Assembly: GCA_021613535.1 (NCBI GenBank)
Contig: CP075494.1
Span: 3,410,001 to 3,474,000, forward strand
Origin: Adineta vaga
Taxonomy: Eukaryota > Rotifera
Direction of reading: 5' to 3'
Length of the DNA stretch: 64,000 bases
The position numbers and the translations under genes are program-made. The first letter of the stretch is position 1, and every line of letters begins with the position of its first letter. This document shows, piece by piece, positions 45,808-54,404 of this stretch. Under the pieces are notes generated by a model. That model was not told where the DNA came from, did no database searches, and saw nothing but the letters and a program-made list of their open reading frames with translations.

Positions 45808-45946
45808 TAATTGTGTTTGGAACAAAGAAAACAAAATGCTATGAGTTATTCATTATCATTTTATACTTACGAGATGTGCATCCATTGAACAAAGCTTGCA
45901 ATGTGAATAGCACCAAAGACCAATGAGTCAAATCAATGGCCAACAT
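27093..45946 (-). CDS. Giant secreted EGF-repeat protein with bacterial-like modules
   Basis: Exon 1 (45871-45946) encodes a signal peptide (MLAIDLTHWSLVLFTLQALF) and ends in phase 1. All recognised EGF and module exons are also phase 1-1, so they splice in frame: EGFs at 44477-44611, 44269-44403 and 42432-42566; an EGF (40923-41024) and module A (40246-40851); EGFs 39777-39878 and 39614-39715 with module B (38937-39542); EGFs 38406-38507 and 38243-38344 with module C (37568-38174); EGFs 37037-37138 and 36874-36975 with module D (36179-36808); then 22 EGF exons (34957 to 29328); then a Thr/Ser-rich and basic tail (28573-28878, 27910-28049, 27190-27528, 27093-27128). That makes about 32 EGF modules. 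Extracellular adhesion or matrix function is inferred. It could be two genes; phase continuity and the lack of another signal peptide favour one. Confidence 0.7.
29328..34957 (-). repeat. Array of 22 EGF exons with similar introns
   Basis: Each exon is about 135 bp and encodes one module of the form D-x-C-x-VNNGGC-x4-AxCSH-x6-NAVxCTCKxGF-x-GSGSGTALVC. Exons run 34823-34957, 34619-34753, 33847-33987, 33631-33765, 33419-33553, 33216-33350, 33023-33157, 32829-32963, 32624-32758, 32420-32554, 32208-32342, 32005-32139, 31808-31942, 31603-31737, 30712-30846, 30505-30639, 30303-30437, 30098-30232, 29894-30028, 29690-29824, 29484-29618 and 29328-29411. Most introns are 50-80 bp. The last exon is only 84 bp and lacks the second half of the module. 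Confidence 0.9.
34958..36178. other. Long intron of the EGF-repeat gene
   Basis: About 1.2 kb between module D and the EGF array. AT-rich, no exon with the EGF signature, no repeat of note apart from a short CTTGAAGTATG/CATACTTCAAG inverted pair near 35200-35250. Confidence 0.55.
36179..40851 (-). repeat. Four ~200-residue modules resembling bacterial surface-protein domains
   Basis: Module exons at 40246-40851 (A), 38937-39542 (B), 37568-38174 (C) and 36179-36808 (D). Shared landmarks: KPVFSVTFGAGSD, DFGFSTTYQQR, DGQFSFI, GDHTGDKGGYMYLVNAD, GQFFNGTI, RYEFSVYVAN, KPNVLFEVRS, LLAQLTTGNIP, TWTKYGISF and SNAPGGxGNDILIDDIALR. The string DHTGD-x-GYMYLVNA, the Y-E-F-S core and APGGxGND-DDI match a beta-sandwich domain I know from Bacteroidetes gliding-motility-associated and other surface proteins. 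B and C are most alike, pointing to recent duplication. Probably carbohydrate or surface binding (inference). Confidence 0.8.
41617..42344. mobile_element. 0.73-kb fold-back/MITE element in an intron
   Basis: Starts CAGGGTGTCCCAAAAGTCCT and ends with the reverse complement of CAGAATGTCCCAGAAGATCT. The inverted similarity continues inward for about 190 bp per arm, for example TGTGTTTAACTCCACTA, TTGTTTTAAAGAAGA, AGTACAAAGT, CTTGAAAGG and CTGGTGACAATATGA on both arms. It has no transposase ORF. CAGGGTGTCCCA ends are common on Tc1/mariner-type MITEs; a TA precedes the left end but the right flank is altered. It lies inside the intron between 41025 and 42431. Confidence 0.82.
42567..44268. other. 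Long intron of the EGF-repeat gene
   Basis: 1.7 kb of AT-rich DNA between two EGF exons. I see no exon, repeat or RNA gene in it. Confidence 0.5.
45165..45201. repeat. (AAAT)n microsatellite
   Basis: About nine uninterrupted AAAT units. Confidence 0.95.
45777..45802. repeat. (TA)n microsatellite
   Basis: About thirteen uninterrupted TA units. Confidence 0.95.
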
Positions 45947-47369
45947 GATTTTTCAGATTTGTCGATCTTTTCGTAGTAGATTACTATGAATTTAGTACTG
46001 TATTGGCGGAGAGGAAATCGGTGATTTATATAGGAATTTAGTGCGCATTTAACAATAATTAAGAGACAATAAATTAGAAATCTGTTACAATAAATTTCAA
46101 TTATAAACAATGCTACAGATGCTTCATATCTCATATTAAAATAACGTTAATGGTTTTTCATTCAAAATAACGTTTGGGTACTTATAACCCATGTATTTTA
46201 TGGGTTTTTGAATGACGTCGTATATTCAGATTAGTTGCGATGCACCATATTTTGAATTTCAAGTACTTGAGAGGTAACATCACGGGAGTGGCAAATACAA
46301 TAGATAAAATGAAAAGACTCGAAATGACGTAGTCATTTCATTTGTTTGCAAGAATACAATTCATTTCAAAGACATTTATGAAAGATGGCGTTTTTTTTTT
46401 CATTTTCAATAGAGATAAAAACTCATTAAATAATCACAAAAGAAACTCATTTACATACAGAATAGACTAAAAACCATGTAATTGATAAAAAAAATCATAT
46501 ATCTTTATTACGATTTGAGCAAACGAGTAGATTCTTTTTACTGTTAATAGACACATGTTCACACTCCATATATATACGGACAGATATATATTGTTTATTT
46601 GTATATACCTTTTCTGCTCTTGTTCTTTGTTCATACTACCGTATAGAGGATGTTTGAAAAACTTGTTTTCAATTGATAAAACCAGCATATTGGCAATCAA
46701 CATAATCGATTATCTCCATCCTCGTCAAAATCCAGACAAGATCTATAGACTCTATTCATAAGCAAAACGATGTATAGACGGTGAAGAATATATACGCTTC
46801 ACACTGGATTCGAACCAGTGTTGCATTCCCCATACTCTATCTTAGCCATTGTGCTATATGAGAAGTGTTTTTCCTTCTTCTTATAGATCGTTCTTAATTA
46901 CCAATTATCAGCAATGTTTATCAAATAAATATTCAAAAATGACGACATTATATCAGATATGCCTAAATTCATATAATTCACATTAAAATAGAAAATATAG
47001 TTTTCTAAACGATTTGTCGAAGTATAATTTCTATTTTTATTAGTAGAAAAATCTTGTTAACTTTAATAATCGGATGTATTATCAGATTAATGAATTAAAT
47101 GAAGTATCAAGTAAAAAGTAGGTACACGAAGACTAGCATTATAAACAACAACGATGGCATTGATTGATTTTAACAGAAAAATAGGATGTAGATATGGTTC
47201 TCATATATTTATCTATCAATCCCACCTTCACCCACAATCAACGATTACGCGAAAATGCTTTTAAATAAGATAAAAAATCGACATTAACATTTATTTCTTT
47301 TCGTACCATTATATGTAAGAATGAATCAAAGAAAGAAGTGAAAAAAATCGACTATTTCTCGACGTTTCG
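45947..47369. other. Intergenic with tRNA-like sequence
   Basis: 5' flank of the EGF-repeat gene. The only item I can support is the tRNA-like sequence at 46796-46866. The small ORFs are hydrophobic AT-rich translations. Confidence 0.5.
46796..46866 (-). tRNA. tRNA-like sequence (degenerate tRNA or SINE head)
   Basis: On the minus strand there is a perfect A box TAGCACAATGG (46846-46856) and a perfect B box GGTTCGAATCC (46806-46816) with normal spacing. The T arm is ACTGG-TTCGAAT-CCAGT. The acceptor arms CTTCTC and GTGAAG pair with one mismatch. The D stem pairs poorly, and the anticodon loop (around TGGGGAA) lacks the usual U33, so the anticodon is not assignable. At about 71 nt it is slightly short. 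It is probably a decayed tRNA or the 5' head of a tRNA-derived SINE. Confidence 0.4.
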
Positions 47370-48565
47370 CAGTTACTGATACATCAGCTGCGACTTTGTC
47401 ATGGATTCCATTGGTTACAATTTTAACTAATTCATTATAAGTTTGTTTAGATGGTTTTAAAGGAATTTCTGGAATAAATCTCATTTGTTCTTGTAAAAGT
47501 TCGACTTTTTAATCAGGTATATAACCAGTTAACTTTGTTATTAGATTTCCTGTGCAATTTCGAACATAATTAACAATTGTAAATGGTAGTGATTCGATCA
47601 TGCTAATTCGTAAAGTAACATCAGAAAGTATGATACGACCAGTTAGATGTTATTAATACAGATCCTGGCCATACAATTATATTGATACCTGTCAATGGTT
47701 GTCATTCAATAACATATCTGAATGCACAAAACGACAATTAAAACAGTATAACGATCCAGAAAATTATTTTGGTTCATATTCTTTCCAAATTTCATAAGCT
47801 GAATTCGTCAATAATGTTGTATTAATTGGTTCAACTATTGACATTCCAATCAATTTTGAATGAAAAATTGAATCAAAGGAAGTTAATGATACATGTGAAC
47901 TTGATATCTATATAAATTTTGGATCAAGTACATCGGAATTAAGTATTTCTTGTCGAATTAATCGAGTATAATTTGATTCAGCTCATACAACAACAATTCG
48001 TATTGAACGACGTTTTAATTGTGGTTTTACATTATCTTGAATTTGAAATGTTTTAATATAAGAAATAAGTACATTTGTCACTTGTAAACCATAATTAAGA
48101 AATGTATTTGTGATTGCTTGAGCATCATTTGATCCGAAGGCATCCGATTGACGAATCATTATACAGGATGCCCAATTATATTGAAGAAATAATTTCATAA
48201 TCGCTAACGCAGCAGTATATTATCTGAAGGAACTGTACGATAAAAAGTAAGTTGGATAATTATATATTGATCAGATAAATCAGAATCAGTTGCAGCATAT
48301 GATATCACAGAAATACCGATTATTTCAGTAAAAGGAGTAATAATAATATTAGGTTTACAAGATAAATCTAGATCTATGATATCAAGAATAGTAAATGTTT
48401 TACATGTCCCACTAATAGCATTGGTAATATTTCCACTATAGTTTCAATTGATTGCCATATTCAATATATCCATTGTCGATAGTTATATTATATCGTTGAG
48501 AATAAGTTATTTCAGATATATTTTCTGTATCTTGAAATAATCCTTATAATTGAATATTAGAAGAA
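47370..48565 (-). pseudogene. Ionotropic glutamate receptor, broken fragment
   Basis: The amino-terminal (periplasmic-binding-like) domain is seen as IIGISVISYAATDSDLSDQY, FYRTVPSDN, then in another frame IMKLFLQYNWASCIMIRQSD and FGSNDAQAI. The ligand-binding S1 segment follows: GVTLRI-like DVTLRISMIESLPFTIV, LTGYIPD, VELLQEQMRFIPEI, QTYNELVKIV and VTAKRREIVDF. At least two frame changes (near 48205 and around 47640-47720) and several stops (for example in IPD-stop-KVELL near 47505) break it. The pore, S2 and C-terminus are absent below 47370. Bdelloid iGluRs such as the Adineta vaga AvGluR1 are known; this is a dead relative. Fragments at 49080-49660 may be further 5' remains. Confidence 0.8.
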
Positions 48566-50054
48566 TTCATTGATGATCAACTTGTCATTACATAATTGAA
48601 ACAGAATTCTCTAATGATGAAATAAATCCAAAAATATGCAAATATTATTGTATAATTCTATTTGAAACGATCGTAAGAATAAAATATACTAAAGACTTCT
48701 AATGCATTTATTATTTATATTTATTTGCTTTTGAAAAGAAATAAAAGTAAATAAAACATACACGTATAAAATGCATCAATACTATTAAAATCATAACATA
48801 TTTGACTATTTTGTTTTTGTTTTTATTTTCAAAGATGATGAATATGTATCTTTGAAAAAACTTTTCATTCTATATACTCTTTATGTATATTAATTATTAA
48901 CTCGACTTAAAAGAAAATCATTTTGTATTTGTTTTGGTAAGTTTAGAGCCGAAAGCAATCGATTATAATCCTTGAATAAGAAAAGTTATTATTATTCACT
49001 TGCACAAACTTATTATGTCTAAAACTATGTTCAAATATTTTATTAAGAAAAGAAAAAGAAAAAATATTTTTATCGTATATTTGCAAAAACATTTAATTCG
49101 ATGTTTTTTACAGCTGTAAAATTCGTTTCATCTGTTGTATTATATTCAAGACCAACAACGAATACTATATCAATTGATTTAGTATCACGCTCAGTCCATT
49201 GACAAAATGACCAATTGAAATAATTGTTTGAATTTGATAAATTCGTATTGGAAAGAGGTGATAATACTATGATGAGAATTATAAAACAAAATGTAATATT
49301 TCTTTATTATTTACTTTCTGTGATGGGTGTGAAACGATAGGACCAAGAATTTAGTACATTCAAACTAATATTAATCATGATATTTTTGCTTCTATGAAAT
49401 TGAAATGACAAATAATAATAAAAGTCTTTAGAAAAACAATGTTTATATTGAATTCTAATGTATTAATTGTTTGTATCATAGTTGTTTTATTAATACCTGT
49501 AAAAGAAGAATTTCTTATTTGAATATATTCAGATGTAATATTCGATCCAAATACAATCCTTGTGATGTATCACCATTTATTAAATTATTTTTATTTCTTA
49601 TAAATGTTCCATTTGGACGAAGGGCCGATTTCATCGCTTATCGTTACCCCTCATTTTAACTAATTTTTTATGTGCTTAATTATGATCATAAATCATTCCA
49701 AAGACTTCATCAATGCAAGAGTCATTTATGTCACTTTAAATAACACGAACTCATTTCAACCCACGAAAACTACGTTAAATCAAAAAAGCTCACTTTCAAT
49801 TATTAAAAACTACTTTCACTCTTATTTTTATATGTAAGTTCCACCAAATATTTGATTTTCAATGCATGCTCACTCTCAAGTTGTTAGAAATTTGTAACTG
49901 GTTTGCAGGTCTTTATCAGTTCCTTTTGTTTTTTATGTCGTTATCATCCACAAAAAAGAGGGTGTGGGTGAGAGAAGAAGGAACAGGTATACCCTCACCC
50001 ACATCCTCAAGAACAACCATTTCACTTATACTTTGATATGATAACGCACATTTA
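48566..50054. other. Intergenic; possible receptor remnants and a hairpin repeat
   Basis: On the minus strand, peptide-like stretches such as WSFCQWTERDTKSIDIVFVV (about 49200-49140) and LRPNGTFIRNKNNLINGD (about 49625-49570) look like fragments of a decayed membrane-receptor ectodomain, in several frames. The hairpin at 49958-50013 closes the region. No intact gene. Confidence 0.4.
49958..50013. repeat. Telomere-like G/T-rich hairpin repeat, copy 4
   Basis: Left arm GAGGGTGTGGGTGAGAGAAG, right arm CCCTCACCCACATCCTCAAG, spacer of about 15 bp. It ends in the same TTGAGG (minus strand) as copies 2 and 3. Confidence 0.8.
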
Positions 50055-51173
50055 TTATTTCAAAGTTGATACATAGGATGGAATGATGTGAATATAAATC
50101 AAATAAAACTTTTTAGTAAAATCCAATTCAATGTTTTCAACCTGAAATCGTATACCTGGTTGTAATATGATTTCCTTTTCGTCTTTAAAAGAACTAATTG
50201 TTGACATATCAGCATATAAATCATTCGACGAATGTCGTCGTATTTTCATAATGTATAAAACATTTCGAGCAAAATTTTCTGCAACATCTTTCTCGTATGA
50301 AGTTGAAACAAATGGTAACCATTTGAAATATTTTGAATTATTTCCAACAGCATGTCGATATTCTTCAAGCATTTTCTCGGATATATAATCACCACGAAAA
50401 ACAGTTATAATTTTCGATTGAATATGTCGATGAATTGAAAAAGGTTCGTTGATATGTCGACCGATGTAGTTAAAAACAAGAAAACAATAAGGACCAATCG
50501 TAAGTAATTTTGTCTGATCATTATCTCGTAAAGCAGTATTTACTGTACGATAAATAAAATATGGTTTTGTGTACAACATTGCACAACAATTTTCTAATTC
50601 TTTCATTCTTTTCTTCTCATTCTTACCGATCGTTTTATTTTTAACTTTTTCTAGAGTGTTTATAATGCTCTCTAGAATATGTTTCGGTTCATTTCTTCCT
50701 TCTTCTTGTAAACCTTGTATAAGACATGGAAAAATGAAATTAAATGTGACAGTATGTTTTCCTTTGGTAAATATTAAAAACCATTTTTCAATAAATGGTG
50801 AACCATAATATTTTGTATCAATAGTTGCACTACAATTTGAAACCGACTCTAATGGAAATAAAAATCGTTCACAACGTCGCCATTCATCTTCTTGAATTGA
50901 TGAATCAATAGCATTTTGTCTTAATCGTCGTCCAATTGCATGTTTACAACTTTCATTAGCAATATTTTCTTTGACAAAATAGTTCAAATCAATACGATAA
51001 ATATCTTCGATAAATATTTCATTCGAACCAGATCGAAAGGCTTCTTCAATTATTGATGAAATCGTTTCAGAAAATGGTATCCATTGATTATCTGAACGAT
51101 ATATCCAAATAAATTGATTTTCAGTTGTTGGCATATCCGAAATCTTTCGCATGGATAATAATTTAACCGACAT
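50055..51173 (-). CDS. WWE-domain NAD-dependent ADP-ribosyltransferase
   Basis: 372 residues, one exon. Residues about 20-95 resemble a WWE domain (FIWIYRSDNQWIPFSE), which binds poly- or iso-ADP-ribose. The C-terminal half matches the R-S-E class of ADP-ribosyltransferases (ART family): Arg260 in VFRGDYI, Ser-Thr-Ser 290-292 in PFVSTSYEKDVAENFA, and the ExE pair Glu332/Glu334 in DEKEIILQPG. The family would transfer ADP-ribose from NAD to protein, with ExE typical of arginine-specific members. There is no signal peptide or GPI tail, so it is probably intracellular. Bdelloids have many intronless ART genes. The WWE call is less certain than the ART call. Confidence 0.85.
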   Translation of the reverse strand: MSVKLLSMRKISDMPTTENQFIWIYRSDNQWIPFSETISSIIEEAFRSGSNEIFIEDIYRIDLNYFVKENIANESCKHAIGRRLRQNAIDSSIQEDEWRRCERFLFPLESVSNCSATIDTKYYGSPFIEKWFLIFTKGKHTVTFNFIFPCLIQGLQEEGRNEPKHILESIINTLEKVKNKTIGKNEKKRMKELENCCAMLYTKPYFIYRTVNTALRDNDQTKLLTIGPYCFLVFNYIGRHINEPFSIHRHIQSKIITVFRGDYISEKMLEEYRHAVGNNSKYFKWLPFVSTSYEKDVAENFARNVLYIMKIRRHSSNDLYADMSTISSFKDEKEIILQPGIRFQVENIELDFTKKFYLIYIHIIPSYVSTLK

Positions 51174-51330
51174 AGAATTAATTTTTCAAGTCGAAGATCG
51201 ATCATTTAAAAGTTTTGAAAAAAATAAAACTGGTTTTCATTCTCACTTTTGCGATGACGCAGAAGAAAAAAGCATTTAAAGATAATATTTTTTATCGTTC
51301 TTTTATTGTTTTAATGATTTGTTCTTCGTA

Positions 51331-53149
51331 TCATAATACATAGCGTATATCAGGATGCTAAAAATAAAAGTAAAAAAATATTGAAGTCATGATATTCATA
51401 TAGTAAAATTACTCGATCACACGGTTCTCTCATATTTGCTTCTTGATTATATATTTCATCTGATAATTGTATTCGTCGATGATTTTCTCTTAGTAAATAT
51501 ATTCGTAGGAAAATAGTTAAAATCATACTGATTATTATTAATCCACTACAGATTAAATGACCACGTCGATAGATTGGTTTATCAATATCTCGATAGATCT
51601 ACAAATAGAATAGGTTTTATAACAAACTTTCAGAAGATAAAAGGCAAACATCTTACGAAAGGTGTAATAATGCCACCGATTTGTGCAGTACCAATAACAA
51701 AACTGATTGCTGTAACTCGTTTTGTATGACCACCGATATTATTTGTTAACCAAGAAAGTAATAGTGGAAATGATGAGAGTACTCCACAAAAAGTAATGCT
51801 CATACTGATATAAATTGCTATTTTTCCATGTTTAAACAGCGTAAGAATCAATATAAATCCAATAAGACTAATAAAGAGACAGAATATAATATGATAACCA
51901 TGTTCATTTCGTTGTGATGATGAGTAATTGATCAGTAAACAGCATAGACAAGCTAATATATAACATGGCACTGGTAGTAAATGTGTTTCTGTATGTGAAT
52001 AACCTGCCGTTTTAATCAATGTAGGAAAAAATGTTGTTAAACATAGAATAACAGTTTCATTTCCAATAGCAATTAGGCCATAAATGTAGATTCTCCAATC
52101 AGTAAAAACATATTGAACTTGTCGCCATGAAAGTCGATTATTTAATTCTGGATTACCATCAGCAATGCCAATATCATTTCGTAAAAGATTTGTCAAAAGT
52201 TGTTTCTCTATATTATTCAACCATTGAACAGCATTAGGAACATTATCAAGAAATAGATAAGTAAAAATACCGAGCGGAATAATTGGTAATCCTTCGAGCA
52301 AATATAACCATTGCCAATTTTTTAAACCACCAATACCATTCATTTTTTCCATACCAATAGCCTATGTATCAATGATAGTAACAGATCGTATAATGAAGAA
52401 AACTTACAAGAATACCAGCGAGAGCACGAGAAGTAATAGCTGCACTATATAAAATAGCTATTCGCATAGTTTGCTCTCTTTTGCAATACCAAAGAGAGAA
52501 ATATAAGATGATACCAGAAAAATAACCTGCTTGTACTACACCCTATAGGAATAAATGTTGACATTTCTATTTTAATATGATAGTTGACATACTAGAAGAA
52601 AACGAACAATCAATAGTTGCCAAGTATTAACTACAAAAGCCATAATAACTGTGATGATTCCCCATGCAATCATACTTGATGCTAGATAACGAGTTGGACC
52701 AATAAATCGTAGGAGAAAATTACTTGGTATATCGAAAAGAAACTAAAAATTATGAATAATATTTGAATTTCATGATGTTTCGTTTCTTTTTTTACATGTG
52801 CGATATAAAAGATTGAAATGGCTAAGTTCTGCAATGATTCTGTCATGTTCAGATCGTTTTGCATACCCATCAATTTCGTATGACCTGAATTATTAGTATT
52901 AATATCGAATAATTCAAATGAAAAATACGAACCAATGCTTACTCGATTGATGAAAGAACTAATTTCCAAAAGAATAATAAAAGGAAGTAATCTTTGATCA
53001 AGCTTCCGAATCAGACGACAAATAGCACTCCTATGAAATACATTCTGATCATATTGATCAACAATAGTAATGTTATCGATCGATGCTGAATTTTCGTCTA
53101 GTGCTTGCAGTCGTATTAATACAACCGATCTATTATTTGTCATCGACAT
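51331..53149 (-). CDS. MFS transporter, anion:cation symporter family (allantoate permease-like)
   Basis: Six exons with short introns: 52796-53149, 52593-52742, 52408-52542, 51657-52361, 51413-51598 and 51331-51357; about 518 residues. Twelve hydrophobic helices are expected for the family. Diagnostic stretches: LLRFIGPTRYLASSMIAWG, QAGYFSGIILYFSLWYCKRE, MRIAILYSAAITSRALAGIL, MNGIGGLKNWQWLYLLEGLP (exon 4) and LSWLTNNIGGHTKRVTAIS. The layout and wording match fungal Dal5/Tna1-type permeases for small organic anions better than typical animal SLC17 carriers, so transfer from fungi is possible (inference). If transferred, it has since gained spliceosomal introns. Substrate unknown. Confidence 0.9.
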
Positions 53150-53639
53150 TCGGGATTGATTTTTAGTTATCAGTATTGATATTCGTTCTTTTTTTCTGTT
53201 CTATACCAAGTCAATCAATAAATATTGATGATAAAAAGATGCATTGAATAGAATAAAGACAACGTCAACGATCGATCCATGCTTCCAATTCTTTTTTCTA
53301 AATAAATCAAAGAACAGAGTAAATCTCACTCCGAAGTTATCATTGAAAGATAACAATAAAGTAGATTATTTTACCCTTATTACGAGACAACTACAACAAG
53401 TGAGACTCAAATAAATGATGACTATTCTCTAATATATGCGTAGGAGAATGTGAAGACGAAAAATGTTGCCTGTTGTATTGATATGATCGAGAAATAAAAG
53501 AAAGAAAAAAAAGCGAACACATTCAGTCGAAAAAGATTGAATCGTAATTTTTACTTTTCTACAGAATAAACGGAAAAAAAACAATTTCTTCCCGTGATTT
53601 AAATTAAAGTAAGTTTCAACAAAATTGATTGAGTAGGGA
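53150..53639. other. Intergenic, AT-rich, divergent promoter region
   Basis: It separates the MFS gene (minus) from the small membrane ORF (plus). No repeat or gene seen. Confidence 0.5.
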
Positions 53640-54011
53640 ATGAAGTCATTTCATTTTAATCAAACAATCGGTAATATGGATCATGAACTATCAAGCATAG
53701 ATGAAATCAATGTCATCGTATCTGAGCAACATCTGAATGAATCCGATGATATACCATTATTACTTATTCCTCCTGTCTTCTCTAATAATCGCACAAGTTA
53801 TACACGATATTGGCTTGAAATATTGATTAGTTTCTCAATGTTCACTTTGCTTACTATACTTATCATTGTTGGGATAATATTCATTAAAAATTCTAAAACA
53901 TTCTCAATATCAACTAATGAATGCAACCAAAAATCTGCAACAGGTAGATTTTCTTTTATAGGATCATATAATTTGAGAAATAAGAAACACTACCTAATTT
54001 TTCTTCTATAG
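53640..54011 (+). CDS. Small single-pass membrane protein (hypothetical)
   Basis: 123 residues, or 111 from the second Met (MDHELSS). An acidic N-terminal tail contains DDIPLLL, which fits the acidic dileucine sorting signal [DE]xxxLL. A glycosylation sequon (NRT) precedes one transmembrane helix at about 59-82 (LEILISFSMFTLLTILIIVG). A possible splice donor (CAACAG|GTAGAT, about 53940) lies inside the frame, so this may be the first exon of a larger or truncated gene. No family recognised. Confidence 0.4.
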   Translation: MKSFHFNQTIGNMDHELSSIDEINVIVSEQHLNESDDIPLLLIPPVFSNNRTSYTRYWLEILISFSMFTLLTILIIVGIIFIKNSKTFSISTNECNQKSATGRFSFIGSYNLRNKKHYLIFLL

Positions 54012-54404
54012 ATAAATCATGTTCATTAAATGGTTTAAAAACAATCGTATTGGACAATCTGAATGATTTTTTTTTGTCTATAAATATATCGCTTTATCGA
54101 GTAGAACTATTATTACATTCTTTTTTTCCTAAGAATATATGCACGATTTTGATCTGAGAAACACATCCATCTACGATTCATCTAGCAACATTGAACTGAT
54201 CGACAATGGTCGCTTTCAAAATGACACATTACATGCATATTGTATATATGCGGCTCACATTTTAATCCAATCACAATAGATATGGATTATTGAGGGTGTG
54301 GGTGTTAAGATTGAGATAAAAGTATCGAACACATCTTTTTCATACACATCCTGAAGATTTATTTAAGAAATAACTAAAAATGCATTTTTATCAAAACAAA
54401 TAAC
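54012..54404. other. Intergenic with degenerate hairpin repeat
   Basis: At 54290-54355 TTGAGGGTGTGGGTG is followed about 40 bp later by ACACATCCTGAAGATT, a decayed member of the telomere-like hairpin family. Nothing else seen. Confidence 0.6.

Larger units (their letters stand above)
44612..45870. other. First intron of the EGF-repeat gene, with two microsatellites
   Basis: About 1.26 kb after the signal-peptide exon. It holds (AAAT)n at 45165-45201 and (TA)n at 45777-45802. No additional exon is apparent, though a short unrecognised one cannot be excluded. Confidence 0.55.

Noticed and set aside
49471-49659. 62-codon plus-strand ORF
   Set aside because: The minus strand here carries receptor-like peptide fragments, so the plus-strand frame is more likely a shadow.
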